A model generated the notes under the pieces. The model was not told where the DNA came from and made no database searches. It saw nothing but the letters and a program-made list of their open reading frames with translations. The position numbers and the translations under genes are program-made. Below, piece after piece: positions 16,018 through 24,817 of a stretch of DNA of 38,143 bases. How positions within the stretch are numbered: position 1 is the first letter of the stretch; every line of letters begins with the position of its first letter. Origin of the DNA: Chloroflexota bacterium (GTDB lineage: Bacteria > Chloroflexota > Dehalococcoidia > Lucifugimonadales > UBA3495); NCBI GenBank assembly GCA_027624135.1, contig JAQBXL010000015.1, forward strand, positions 1 through 38,143. The letters run 5' to 3'.

Positions 16018-16890
16018 TTAGCCCTGGCGGATGTACTTGTCGATGGCGTCGGGGACGCCTCCCAAGTAGATGTCGCCGCGGGAATCGATCCAGCTGCCAT
16101 GGCCGGAACCTCGGCAATCGAAGCGGGAGAGCACGCCGCCCTTCTTGTCCAAGATGCTGATTCGGGCGGAGTTGTCGCGCTGTCCTTCGCTGACCATGTA
16201 GTTGCCAGCGGTGTCCATGGAGATATCCATGGGGCGCTGGATGTCGTCCCAGATCTCTTTGAAGTCGCCGTCCAAACCGAAGACCTGGATACGGGCGTTC
16301 TCGCGATCGCAGACCACAACGTTTTCGCCATCAACCAAAAGACTGTGGGGCAGATGAAACTCGTTGGGCTTTTCCTTGCCGGGAATGCCCCATGACTTCT
16401 TGAGTTGGCCGTCGTTGGAGAAGCGGTGCACCCGGGAATTTCGATAGCCGTCAGCCACGTAGAGATCACCCGAGGCTGATGGCACTAGTTCTGCTGGGTA
16501 GTTGAATGGTCCGGCGGCCCTGGGGACCAAGTCTCCGGGGTTCTCGCAGCCGGTGTCCGAGTGAACGCCGTGCCGACCCAGCATCTGGATGGGTTTGCCG
16601 TCCAGCGTGTACATGATGCAGACCGAGGTGTTGCGGTCGGTCACGTAGACCACGTCGTCTGCGATGTGGATGCCGTGGGCAAACTCAAAGGAACCGTTGC
16701 CCCACGAATCCGTGAGATTGCCGTCCCGGTCGAAGATGAGCATGGGAGGTTCCTTCCGCTGGAAGGCGAAGACCCGGTCTTGGGAGTCGGTGGCAATGGC
16801 GCTCACCATCCCGAAGGTATCGCCGGCGGGCAGCTTGCCCCAATTCTCGATCAACTCGTAAGTGTATTTGCCGGAACCTACTGTAGCCAT
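16018..16890 (-). CDS. NHL-repeat beta-propeller protein
   Basis: A 290-residue beta-propeller built of NHL-type blades, similar to the lyase part of peptidylglycine alpha-amidating enzymes and to many uncharacterised bacterial proteins. Repeated units are visible as YVTDRNTSVCIMYTLDG, YVADGYRNSRVHRFSNDG and VVCDRENARIQVFGLDG, each giving a D-R/Y-N-x-R-I/V-hydrophobic blade with a following DG turn. No signal peptide is present, so it is probably cytoplasmic. GGAG lies upstream of the ATG. It is 39 bases downstream of the 2-hydroxyacid dehydrogenase gene and probably in one operon with it. Binding or lyase activity is not established. Confidence 0.85.
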   Translation of the reverse strand: MATVGSGKYTYELIENWGKLPAGDTFGMVSAIATDSQDRVFAFQRKEPPMLIFDRDGNLTDSWGNGSFEFAHGIHIADDVVYVTDRNTSVCIMYTLDGKPIQMLGRHGVHSDTGCENPGDLVPRAAGPFNYPAELVPSASGDLYVADGYRNSRVHRFSNDGQLKKSWGIPGKEKPNEFHLPHSLLVDGENVVVCDRENARIQVFGLDGDFKEIWDDIQRPMDISMDTAGNYMVSEGQRDNSARISILDKKGGVLSRFDCRGSGHGSWIDSRGDIYLGGVPDAIDKYIRQG

Positions 16891-16929
16891 GATAGATGGT
16901 CTCCTTTGCGGATAGAAATGTGATTTCGT

Positions 16930-18057
16930 TTAGCGGCGGTTGGCGTCGCGCCGGTCAAATAGTTGCTGCAAGGGCGAGATACCGCCCAGAGTGTCGAGGT
17001 CGATGCTGTCGATGGTCGTGCGGCCGCAGATGCCCATGGTGGCGTCTAATTCGTCGCGGAGCATTTCCAAGACCGACTTAACTCCGGCTTCGCCATCAAC
17101 GGCCAGACCCCAGAACAGAGGACGACCGATCAAGACCGACCGCGCGCCCAGGGCCAACGCCTTGAAGATGTCGGAGCCTCGGCGTATTCCGCCGTCCATA
17201 TAGACCTCAGCTTTTCCGTCCACCTGTTCCACCACCTCGGGCAACACTTCTATTGTTGTGAAAGTAGTGTCCAGGTACCGTGTTCCATGGTTGGAGACAA
17301 TGATGCCCTTGGCGCCCGAATCAGCAGAACGCCTGGCGTCCTCGCCGGTCATGATTCCCTTGACCACGATCGGCATCTTGATCTCTCCGGCCAGCCATTC
17401 CAGGTCCTTCCAGGTGGTGGCCTGATCGCGGATGTCGGAAGGGCCGGCCGGGGCGTCGGCGGCGAATTTCCAAGAATGCGTGCCCAGGTCCAAGGCGGCA
17501 TAGTTGGGTGAGACCGGGCCTACGTAGTCGTTTCGGATGTTGCGTTCCCGTTTCGGAACGATCTTCGCGTCCAACGTTAGGCACAGCGCAGAATACCCGG
17601 CCTCTTCGGCACGGGCCGCCATGCCAAGGGTCAACTCCCGGTCCTTGAAGAAATACTGTTGGAACCAGATGGGTCCGGTGGCCACTTCGGCCACATCCTC
17701 CAGGGTCTTGGCCGAATGGGAGCTAAGCACCATTACGGTGCCAGCGGCGCCGGCAGCCCGAGCCGAGGCCAATTCGGCCTCCTCGTGGGCCGCGCCGTGA
17801 TTCCCGGCCGGGTCCAGCATGACGGGGAGACTGATCTTTTGACCCAGGACCGTGGTGCTCAGGTCGCGTTGGCTAACGTCCACCATCATCCGGGGTTTCA
17901 TGACGATGGAGTCCAGAACTTCACGGGTGCGCCTCAGGGTGATCTCGTCGGTGGCGGCTCCGGCGATGAAGTCGTAATCGCCCTTATCGAGTCGCGCTTT
18001 TGCGATCGCTTCGTATTCATAAATATTTACCGGGGAATTTACCGGGTCTTGGGCCAT
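16930..18057 (-). CDS. FMN-dependent alpha-hydroxy-acid dehydrogenase/oxidase
   Basis: TIM-barrel flavoenzyme of the lactate/glycolate/mandelate oxidoreductase family, 375 residues, which oxidises an L-2-hydroxy acid to the 2-oxo acid. Key family motifs are YDFIAGAATDE near the N-terminus, LTLDAKIVPKRERNIRN in the middle, the catalytic base His with its Arg in SNHGTRYLD (usual form SNHGGRQLD), and the FMN phosphate-binding VYMDGGIRRGSDIFKALALGA (quoted here only as its DGGIRRG core). Catalytic residues are intact. It is soluble, with no membrane anchor. GGAGATG precedes the ATG. It is first gene of an operon with the beta-propeller protein, driven by a candidate promoter at 18127-18155. Substrate unknown. 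Confidence 0.93.
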   Translation of the reverse strand: MAQDPVNSPVNIYEYEAIAKARLDKGDYDFIAGAATDEITLRRTREVLDSIVMKPRMMVDVSQRDLSTTVLGQKISLPVMLDPAGNHGAAHEEAELASARAAGAAGTVMVLSSHSAKTLEDVAEVATGPIWFQQYFFKDRELTLGMAARAEEAGYSALCLTLDAKIVPKRERNIRNDYVGPVSPNYAALDLGTHSWKFAADAPAGPSDIRDQATTWKDLEWLAGEIKMPIVVKGIMTGEDARRSADSGAKGIIVSNHGTRYLDTTFTTIEVLPEVVEQVDGKAEVYMDGGIRRGSDIFKALALGARSVLIGRPLFWGLAVDGEAGVKSVLEMLRDELDATMGICGRTTIDSIDLDTLGGISPLQQLFDRRDANRR

Positions 18058-18126
18058 GGGGTCATCTCCAGGTCACTGTGGATTGGGGTCGCTCGGCTGC
18101 GGACGCTTTGATGCGCTAGCGAGGCA

Positions 18127-18155
18127 AGTCTAAAAGCTGGGCTGGGCGTAGTCAA
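18127..18155 (-). promoter_or_regulatory. Candidate promoter of the hydroxy-acid dehydrogenase operon
   Basis: On the minus strand TTGACT (18155-18150) is followed after 17 bases by TAGACT (18132-18127), about 70 bases before the ATG. The -35 matches consensus at five of six positions. Confidence 0.5.
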
Positions 18156-18275
18156 TCACGATTTTGACAGCTAAGTATCGACGCGAACGCAAACAAACTC
18201 ATGGTATTCTTTCCCACGGTCCTTCCCCTCAAGGGCTCTAGGGAAGGAGACTAGACCGCGCCCCAAGGTGGAAAC

Positions 18276-19289
18276 ATGGCGGACTACGAGATATTCGAGG
18301 CTGGCGATCTGGAGTTGCAATCTGGCGCGACTCTTCGCGGGGCCAAGCTGGCCTACAAGACCCACGGCCAACTGAACTCCAACAAAGACAACGTGGTGGT
18401 GTTCCCCACGTTTTTCGGTGGGCAGCACACCCACAACGAGGGAATGATTGGCGAAGGCAAGGCCCTGGATCCCAGCAAGTATTTCATCATCGTGCCCAAC
18501 ATGTTTGGCAACAGCGTTTCCACTTCTCCCAGCAACGCCACCCCGCCGTACAACCGAGCGCGGTTCCCCGAAGTCAGTCTTTTTGATAACGTTTTCTGCC
18601 AACATCGTTTGGTCACTGAAGTGTTTGGGATCGAAAAGATTGCCTTGGTCACGGGGTGGTCGATGGGGGCTCAGCAGACCTATCAATGGGGCAGCCTGTA
18701 TCCGGAGATGGTCGAACGTATCGTGCCGGTCTGCGGCTCGGCCAAGACCTCCCGGCATAATTTCGTGTTTCTGGAAGGGGTCAAGGCGGCAATCACCACC
18801 GACGCCGAATGGGTCGGCGGGTCGTATAAGACACCGCCTCTAAAAGGGCTGCGGGCCATGGGTAGGGTTTACGCCGGTTGGGCGGTTTCGCAGGCCTTCT
18901 ACCGGGAAGAGGTCTATCTGGATCTAGGCTATACCTCCTTGGAAGACTATCTGGTCAACTTCTGGGAGGCCCGTAGGGTAAATGCCGATGCCAACGACCT
19001 GCTTTCGATGATCTGGACCTGGCAGAACGCCGACATCAGCAATAATCAGATGCACGGAGGTGATTTTCACAAAGCCCTGGGAGCGATTAAGGCCAAGGCC
19101 ATCGTCATGCCGGGCCGGACCGACCTGTATTTTCCACCAGAGGACAATGAAGCCGAGGTCGCCCAGATGCCCAACGCAGAGTTGCGGCCCATTGAATCGA
19201 TCTGGGGTCATCTTGCCGGAGGGCCGGGCTTCAACCCGGTAGATTCGCAGTTCGTGGATTCCGCGCTGAAAGAGATATTGGCCAGCTAA
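18276..19289 (+). CDS. MetX-like alpha/beta hydrolase (homoserine O-acetyltransferase family)
   Basis: Alpha/beta-hydrolase of 337 residues resembling homoserine/serine O-acetyltransferases. The nucleophile elbow is GWSMGA with Ser129; the acid is likely Asp in MPGRTDLYFPPED, and the His is in WGHLAGGPGFNP near the C-terminus. The family segment NMFGNSVSTSPSN is present where MetX has its oxyanion/substrate loop. The methionine-pathway role is uncertain because no met genes are adjacent, and many MetX-like paralogues act as hydrolases. AGGTGG precedes the ATG. An IS element is inserted immediately after the stop codon and its target duplication includes the TAA, so the protein is intact but its original 3' flank is displaced. 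Confidence 0.85.
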   Translation: MADYEIFEAGDLELQSGATLRGAKLAYKTHGQLNSNKDNVVVFPTFFGGQHTHNEGMIGEGKALDPSKYFIIVPNMFGNSVSTSPSNATPPYNRARFPEVSLFDNVFCQHRLVTEVFGIEKIALVTGWSMGAQQTYQWGSLYPEMVERIVPVCGSAKTSRHNFVFLEGVKAAITTDAEWVGGSYKTPPLKGLRAMGRVYAGWAVSQAFYREEVYLDLGYTSLEDYLVNFWEARRVNADANDLLSMIWTWQNADISNNQMHGGDFHKALGAIKAKAIVMPGRTDLYFPPEDNEAEVAQMPNAELRPIESIWGHLAGGPGFNPVDSQFVDSALKEILAS

Positions 19290-19290
19290 A

Positions 19291-19307
19291 GAGACTGTCC
19301 CGTAAAC
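19291..19307. repeat. Left terminal inverted repeat of the IS
   Basis: GAGACTGTCCCGTAAAC, matching the complement of the right end at 14 of 17 positions. The TAAA to its left is the target duplication and overlaps the TAA stop of the MetX-like gene. Confidence 0.9.
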
Positions 19308-19425
19308 GTCGTGGTCTAGCGTCGTCCGCCCAGCGAGTTGAGGGCCGACCACCACGAAACCGATTGGCTCCTCGAAAGCAACCCCGATGAATCGGGGCGC
19401 CTGGGGAGAGGCACCGGCCTTTCTC

Positions 19426-20808
19426 TCAGTTCCAGCGGGCCTTGGCCCATCCCCAGGGCACTTGCCCGCTCCGCCACAGCTTCAGCAGGTTATGAGTCGT
19501 GCCGATGAGGACCGCCTCGCTGGTGGCAGCCTGGAGCCCTCGTCTCATAAACCGCCGGAAGCCTTGTCCTTCCTTGATCTGGCCAAACACCGGCTCTACC
19601 AGCACACCTCGCTTCTTGTAGAGGGCTCGCCCTCGTTTGGTGAGTAGCTTTCGCTCCATCCGCTCCCGGTGACTCAGCCCCTGGGGGATACGACCTCGAG
19701 GGTAACCCCGTTCTCGCAGCAGCTTCCGCTGCTTCCAGTCCTTGGTTGTGGCGATGAGCAACTCCAGTCCATCGGGACTCCGCATATTGGCCTCGCTCCA
19801 GTACCCAGCGTCGCCAAGCAGGACCTGCGGGCGTTTTTCGATCCCCGCAGCTTCTAGGGTCTGCTCGAGACGATCCACCATCGGCTTCAGTTGGCGCACG
19901 TCGTTGGCGTCTTGGGTCACCCCTACCGCCAGAACGACCTGATCCTCGCTCACCACCGCTTGGACGTTGTATCCCTGGACGTAGCCCTGGCGCGCCTTCA
20001 TGATGCGGCTGTCAGGATCGGTGGTATTGGCCTTGGTCTCCTGAGCGGGGACTGGTTCGACCTCTGTGGGCTTTCGGCCCCGCTTCTTCTTGCCCGTCGC
20101 GGTCTCCTCCGCCTGCCGCCGCTCCAGATGCTCCTGGGCAGCCTGCGCTGCCGCCACTGCCTCCTGCTCCAGGCGTGCCTTGGCCCCTGCTAGACGGTTC
20201 AGACGTTCTGCCCGCCGCCCAAGCCCTTCCGGCAACTCGTCCCCTCGCCGGTCCGGGCCATAGCGGGCGTCCTCTTCCGAATCCAAGGCCCTGGCTTCCG
20301 CCAGGATCTGCCGAACTTCTCCCAAGATGGCCTCGTAACTCCGGTTGGCGGCCAGGGCCGCGTTGGCTGCTACCTTGGTCCCGTCCAGGGCCACCACCCC
20401 CAACTTCACCAGCCCTGCCTCCCAGCACAACCCCAGTACCTGTACAAATAGCCGCTCCAGGGCCTCTTCCCTATCCCCCCGAAACCGGCAGATGGTCCGG
20501 AAGTTCGGCTGCTGGTTCGCCGCCACTACTCGAAACCCTACGTCCCGTTCGAGTGCCGAGGCAATGCGCCGAGAGCTACGGATTCCCTGGCAGTAGGCAT
20601 ACAGCAATACACCGACCATCATCCCAGGATCGTAGGCCGCCGCTCCCCAGCCGTCTTCCCGGTAGGCGCCGTAGAACTCCCTCAGGTCCATCTGCTCCAC
20701 CACGTCCAGGATGAACCAGGCTAGATCTCCTTCCGGTAGCCACTCCTGCAAGCGAGGCGGCATCAAGTAACCTTGCTCCCGGTCACAGGGCACAAAATGG
20801 TAGGCCAT
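19426..20808 (-). CDS. IS1182-type DDE transposase
   Basis: Transposase of about 460 residues. The N-terminal DUF772-like helix-rich domain includes FILDVVEQMDLREFY, YDPGMMVGVLLYAY and the NFRTICRFR segment. Next comes the catalytic RNase H-like domain with Asp in VALDGTKVAANA, Asp in LLGDAGYWSEAN, and Glu in VLVEPVFGQIKEGQGFRRF. A long charged insertion (ARLEQEAVAAAQ.. to KKKRGRKP) separates the first two acidic residues. I start at the ATG at 20808; a GTG at 20841 would add 11 residues and also has a possible ribosome binding site. The frame is intact from end to end. A hairpin (CCCCGA-TGAA-TCGGGG, 19382-19397) lies downstream of the gene. Confidence 0.93.
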   Translation of the reverse strand: MAYHFVPCDREQGYLMPPRLQEWLPEGDLAWFILDVVEQMDLREFYGAYREDGWGAAAYDPGMMVGVLLYAYCQGIRSSRRIASALERDVGFRVVAANQQPNFRTICRFRGDREEALERLFVQVLGLCWEAGLVKLGVVALDGTKVAANAALAANRSYEAILGEVRQILAEARALDSEEDARYGPDRRGDELPEGLGRRAERLNRLAGAKARLEQEAVAAAQAAQEHLERRQAEETATGKKKRGRKPTEVEPVPAQETKANTTDPDSRIMKARQGYVQGYNVQAVVSEDQVVLAVGVTQDANDVRQLKPMVDRLEQTLEAAGIEKRPQVLLGDAGYWSEANMRSPDGLELLIATTKDWKQRKLLRERGYPRGRIPQGLSHRERMERKLLTKRGRALYKKRGVLVEPVFGQIKEGQGFRRFMRRGLQAATSEAVLIGTTHNLLKLWRSGQVPWGWAKARWN

Positions 20809-20872
20809 CCCATCCACACTCCATCTCCAGCTTGCCAACACTTTAGCGCTATGACCTCAGTTCGGAAAGAGG

Positions 20873-20889
20873 GTTTGTGGGACAGGCTC
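20873..20889. repeat. Right terminal inverted repeat of the IS
   Basis: GTTTGTGGGACAGGCTC on the plus strand, complementary to the left end. It is followed by TAAA (20890-20893), the second copy of the target duplication. Confidence 0.9.
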
Positions 20890-21122
20890 TAAAGCCCCGC
20901 ATAAATCCGGAGGACCGATTCCAATAGACTCAGGTCAACGATGCAAGAACTTGACATAACATTCACAATCCCCTCAAATGAGGCAAGATCGATCAGACGA
21001 GTCGGAGCGGCGATGGCATTTATGGGGAAGAGATCAGAATTGCGGCTGGTCAAAAAAACGATGGTTGGTTTAAAGTTCCTTAGAGAAATCCTGGGCAAAG
21101 GAACCCCTGTGACCCAAGAATC

Positions 21123-22403
21123 ATGTTGAATCAGGTGCCGTTGGTGCGTAAGGTCAAAAACGCTTACTACGGCTGGTGGGTATTGGCCTCGACATTTTTG
21201 TTGGGGACGCTGTCGGGCGGGATATTTTCCAACAGTAGCGCCATCTTTTTTGGCCCCATAAAAAACGATCTAGGACTGAACAGCACCCAGACGTCGTTGA
21301 TTTTCAGCCTGGTTAGGGCTGAAGGCAGTATCGCGGGACCCATTGTTGGCCGGCTGGTGGACCGTTTTGGCTCGCGCCCCATGATTATTTTTGGAGGGCT
21401 GCTGGCCAGCTCGGGTTTTATTGCCCTGCATTGGGTGCACAACTACGTGTTGTTCACGGTGATATTCGTCGGAGTGGTCGGCGTCGGGAAGAGTTCTGGT
21501 CTGGGTCAGGTGTTGATCAGCTCGGTCAACCGGTGGTTCATCCGCCGCCGGTCGTTGGCCATGTCCATCTGCATCACCGGATTTTCCTCTGGCGGGGCGG
21601 CTATCCTGCCGCTGATCACCATCGGAGTCAGCACCATCGGCTGGCGCGATGTCATGCTCTACTCCGGCATATTCATGGGGCTCATCGTCATACCCTTGGC
21701 CTCCATGGTGCGGCACTCGCCGGAGCGGATGGGAATCGGGGCCGACCTGCCCTTCCCGAAGGATGGGGAATCGGGCAGTCGGCCAGCAGCCCCTATCGAC
21801 TTCACAGTGCGGCAGGCGTTGCGGACCAAATCCTACTGGATACTGTTCGCCGGTTCTGTGCTTAGAATCAGTCTCTGGGGCACTATATCGGTCCACGCGG
21901 TGCAGATGTTCGAGTGGAAGGGTATGTCTCCGGAAATGGCCGGCATCATGTTCTCCCTGATGTTCTTGATGTCCATCCCGTTACGTTTGATCGTGGGTGT
22001 TCTGGGGGACAAGTTCCCGCTACAGCCAATGATGGGCGGCGGCATGGCTGCTGCGGCCTTAGCGGTCGTCGTTATGCTGGTCTTGGATGGTAATATCGCT
22101 GTCTATCTGTTTGTGGCGTTGATGGCGTTGGAACAAGGGACCAGTGCCCTGAACTGGGTCTCGTTGGGCAATTTCTTTGGTCGCACCAGCTTCGCGACTT
22201 TAATGGGTCTGATCAGCGTGGTATTCAATATTGGGATGTTGATCACGCCGATATACGCAGGGCTCGTGTTCGACCGTACCGAAAGCTATACCATCGTGTT
22301 TGTATCGTTCCTGCCCATCTATCTGGCTGCGGGAGTCTTCTTCCTGATGACTCGAAAGCCGAACGCGCCGGTACAATCACGGACTGAGGTCTATGGGCGT
22401 TAG
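21123..22403 (+). CDS. MFS transporter (monocarboxylate/OFA-like)
   Basis: Twelve-helix major facilitator of 426 residues. The N-terminal KNAYYGWWVLASTFLLG is typical of the oxalate/formate and monocarboxylate porter-like group. GRLVDRFGSRPMIIFGGLL (about 76-94) is the loop-2/3 MFS signature, and a central hydrophilic loop (RHSPERMGIGADLP to FTVRQALRT) separates two six-helix halves. It probably moves an organic acid or similar anion with protons, an inference from the family. The gene follows the IS with no recognisable promoter. It could once have been downstream of the MetX-like gene, since removing the IS would leave only about 230 bases between them. Confidence 0.9.
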   Translation: MLNQVPLVRKVKNAYYGWWVLASTFLLGTLSGGIFSNSSAIFFGPIKNDLGLNSTQTSLIFSLVRAEGSIAGPIVGRLVDRFGSRPMIIFGGLLASSGFIALHWVHNYVLFTVIFVGVVGVGKSSGLGQVLISSVNRWFIRRRSLAMSICITGFSSGGAAILPLITIGVSTIGWRDVMLYSGIFMGLIVIPLASMVRHSPERMGIGADLPFPKDGESGSRPAAPIDFTVRQALRTKSYWILFAGSVLRISLWGTISVHAVQMFEWKGMSPEMAGIMFSLMFLMSIPLRLIVGVLGDKFPLQPMMGGGMAAAALAVVVMLVLDGNIAVYLFVALMALEQGTSALNWVSLGNFFGRTSFATLMGLISVVFNIGMLITPIYAGLVFDRTESYTIVFVSFLPIYLAAGVFFLMTRKPNAPVQSRTEVYGR

Positions 22404-22421
22404 GTGACGTCCTGATTCGAC

Positions 22422-22664
22422 CTAGGCGGCTTCCAACCATTCTTCGAAGATCAGTATCGGCGGCAGGTTATCGATCCGGATGTAGTAGGCGGGTGTCATG
22501 GAGTCGCCTTCTGCGGATGCAGCGCCGTTAATCAGTCCGGCGATTTCTACGGTGGCGGTCCTTCCCATGATCAAAGTGCCTGGAGGATGGGATCCCAGCT
22601 TTTCGTCGCGGCCGGGAGTCCGTACCCGGACCAAGTCCATGGGGAAAAATTTGGGGCGTTTCAA
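22422..22664 (-). CDS. Small protein of unknown function
   Basis: An 80-residue soluble protein. PMDLVRVRTPGRDEKLGSHPPG at the N-terminus looks like the start of a small beta-barrel (SH3-like) domain; the C-terminal YYIRIDNLPPILIFEEWLEAA is acidic. I do not recognise the family. The proposed start is a TTG at 22664, preceded by GGAG at about 10 bases; an ATG at 22640 has no ribosome binding site. It is convergent with the MFS gene to its left and isolated. Confidence 0.5.
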   Translation of the reverse strand: MKRPKFFPMDLVRVRTPGRDEKLGSHPPGTLIMGRTATVEIAGLINGAASAEGDSMTPAYYIRIDNLPPILIFEEWLEAA

Positions 22665-23292
22665 TTTCCGATAACTCCGTGTTTCTCAGGGCAATCATTC
22701 ACAAGGCCTATATATTTGGATATCATTCCACGCCTGCTAAAACAATGGCAACGGAGCGAGGATAACCAGGAAAGGTGGGAAATTTACGAAGAAGATGAAC
22801 CGAAGTGAAAGTGGTGGCGTCGGCTGGAATCGAGAAAGACCATATGGGATGTGCTATTCTCCCGTTGCGATTTCGGACCGCACACCACCAAGATTGAAAC
22901 ATTCAAAATCCTTCCAACGGGGCCAATGATGGTCACAGTTACAGACAGAGAAACCCAGCGTTCCCAAGGCACCGGTGGCCGTTTTTGTGAGGGATGTCCA
23001 CGGTGCAAGGATGACTCTGCTGGCTTCTGCAAGCAAAACCATCCCCAATACAATGGCCTGCATCCGGTGTGCCGGGTGTGTGGGCACTGCGCTCTAAGAG
23101 GCAGTCACTCCGATGACATCTCAGATCTGCAGTAGGACATTGACCCTCATTAGTGAAGATCATTGGATCTCCAACTTGTGCGCAAATCGTTAAAACCGAA
23201 GGCTTTTGACAGATCGGTGATTTCTTCGGTGATTCCTAGATTTGTCTGCGTCCCCCTGACCCTGAAGATGCCATCTTCGGTGTATTTCTAGG
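22665..23292. other. Intergenic region of about 630 bases
   Basis: The region between the small minus-strand gene and the next MFS gene contains no large convincing gene. The one frame worth noting is the plus-strand Cys-rich stretch listed separately; overlapping minus-strand frames appear to be its shadows. Confidence 0.5.
22926..23135 (+). CDS. Possible small Cys-rich (zinc-binding) protein
   Basis: A tentative 69-residue protein starting at a double ATG. It carries two clusters of three cysteines with two-residue spacing, FCEGCPRCKDD and VCRVCGHCALRG, plus one Cys in GFCKQNHPQYNGLHP between them. The symmetric CxxCxxC ... CxxCxxC arrangement with His residues suggests bound zinc or an iron-sulfur cluster. 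Against this, no clear ribosome binding site precedes it, the region is otherwise gene-poor, and the pattern could arise by chance. An upstream GTG at 22851 would give 94 residues. Confidence 0.35.
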   Translation: MMVTVTDRETQRSQGTGGRFCEGCPRCKDDSAGFCKQNHPQYNGLHPVCRVCGHCALRGSHSDDISDLQ

Positions 23293-24609
23293 ATGAACCC
23301 CCGCAAACCGCCACGCTTCGGCCCGCCTTGGATGGCGACCTATTCCGCGGTTATCTTGCTGGTGGCCGTCCTGATAAACCTGGCGACCAGCTTCTCCCAA
23401 TACACACACAGCCTTACCCTTCCCTCGATGCAGACCGGCCTGGACCTGTCTTACACTCAGATCGGGATTCTCATCACCGGCGGCTGGGCGGTGCGCAATA
23501 TCAGTTCCTTCTCCGCAGGCACCTTGGCGCCCCGTTACGGGAGCCGGATGATCATCGGAGTCAGCACGCTGCTGGCCGGAGGCTCCATGATAATGCTGGG
23601 GGCCTCCGATAACTTCTGGATGGCCTTGGCGGCGATGGCGCTCACCGGCATTGGTTCGGGGGCGGCGCTAACTCCGATGATGGGACTCCTGTCTCCTTGG
23701 TTCGACAGCAAAAGCCGGGGGCTCGCCGCCGGTCTAGCGTCGGTTGGAGGCAGCGCTGCTTTTGTCGCGTCGGGAGTGTTAGTGCCCTGGCTCGTCACGC
23801 GGAGTCCGGAACACGGTTGGCAGCACACCTGGTATATATTCGGGTTCTTGGTCTTGGGTGTCGGGGTGGTGTCGCTTTTCTTTATCCGGGACAATCCGCC
23901 CGAGAGCGCCGAGAGTTCTGGTGGGTCTGGGAGTTCCGGGGGCTCGCCCGACGCCGCAAGAGAGGGCCGGGAAGATCGCCGAACGCGTCGCCGCAACCCC
24001 TGGCCAGTGGCGGCCTACAAGAACAGATTCGTCTGGTTAGTGACCTTCATGGTCTTTCTGTCGGGATGGTCCCAGGGGGTATTCCACACCTTTTTCGCCG
24101 TCTACATCACCCAGGAGAATGGCGTCGCGCTATCGACGGCGGGCGCGCTGCTGGTCACCATGGGGGTGCTTGGCGCCGGCAGCGGAGTGATGTCGGGCAG
24201 GATCTCCGACCGCATCGGACGGCCGAAGGGGTTCTTCATCACTTTCATGTTCCAAGCCGTGGGCTACGGCCTGTTTTGGATCGTGCCAAACATCGGGGTA
24301 TTCATCATCTGCACCGTGCTGATCGGCCTCACCCTGCGATCGTCCTACGTCATCTGTGCCGCCTCGGCAGGCGATTACTTGCCGGGCAATGCTGCCACCG
24401 CTGCGTTCGGACTGATGTCGGTGGGGGCCGGACTGGGGACGGCCATCTCGCCGACGCTGGCCGGAGCCATCGCCGATGCTACTGGAACACTTCGCTGGTC
24501 CTTCTCCCTCGCCACAGGAGCCTCGATAGTCGCGATGGGCGCGAGCCTGCTCTTGCATCGGATGACGACGCGTCAATCCAGCGCCGTTCCAGATACTCTA
24601 ACCGGGTGA
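23293..24609 (+). CDS. MFS transporter
   Basis: Twelve-helix major facilitator of 438 residues. The N-terminal half holds the helices around PPWMATYSAVILLVAVLINL and the motif TLAPRYGSRMIIGVSTLLAGG in the loop-2/3 position. A long hydrophilic central loop, rich in Gly/Ser then Arg (about 200-238, SSGGSGSSGGSPDAAREG), joins the halves. The second half carries GRISDRIGRPKGFF, the repeated motif. Substrate unknown; it resembles the monocarboxylate/oxalate-type carriers. It is unrelated in its middle loop to the MFS gene at 21123, so it is not a simple tandem duplicate. The ATG has only weak upstream purine content. Confidence 0.9.
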   Translation: MNPRKPPRFGPPWMATYSAVILLVAVLINLATSFSQYTHSLTLPSMQTGLDLSYTQIGILITGGWAVRNISSFSAGTLAPRYGSRMIIGVSTLLAGGSMIMLGASDNFWMALAAMALTGIGSGAALTPMMGLLSPWFDSKSRGLAAGLASVGGSAAFVASGVLVPWLVTRSPEHGWQHTWYIFGFLVLGVGVVSLFFIRDNPPESAESSGGSGSSGGSPDAAREGREDRRTRRRNPWPVAAYKNRFVWLVTFMVFLSGWSQGVFHTFFAVYITQENGVALSTAGALLVTMGVLGAGSGVMSGRISDRIGRPKGFFITFMFQAVGYGLFWIVPNIGVFIICTVLIGLTLRSSYVICAASAGDYLPGNAATAAFGLMSVGAGLGTAISPTLAGAIADATGTLRWSFSLATGASIVAMGASLLLHRMTTRQSSAVPDTLTG

Positions 24610-24817
24610 AGCGGGGCAGTTGGTGGACGCTTTGCACCGCACTGAATGGTTTGGTAACACCGAATTCCGCTGGGGAAGGCTAGTATCTTCCCACAACCAC
24701 TCCGGGTTTCAGGCGTGGTTCGACCTTAGAGCCTGTCTCCACCATTAACTGGCTCAGGCGACGGCCGAATTACTGAGTGGTGGTTCGGCGGGTTCATACC
24801 CCGGTTCATACCCTGAT

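Larger units (their letters stand above)
19291..20889 (-). mobile_element. IS1182-family insertion sequence, complete
   Basis: A 1,599-bp element with imperfect terminal inverted repeats: left GAGACTGTCCCGTAAAC (19291-19307) and right end, on the complementary strand, GAGCCTGTCCCACAAAC (20889-20873), 14 of 17 identical. It is flanked by a TAAA direct repeat (19287-19290 and 20890-20893), the apparent target duplication. It carries one full-length transposase gene, so it looks recently active. Confidence 0.9.

Noticed and set aside
18163-18168. Plus-strand TTGACA as promoter of the MetX-like gene
   Set aside because: No -10 box at 16-18 bases; the better pattern lies on the other strand at 18127-18155.
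20941-21129. Plus-strand frame of about 62 codons between the IS and the MFS gene
   Set aside because: Overlaps the MFS start, no ribosome binding site, no recognisable features.
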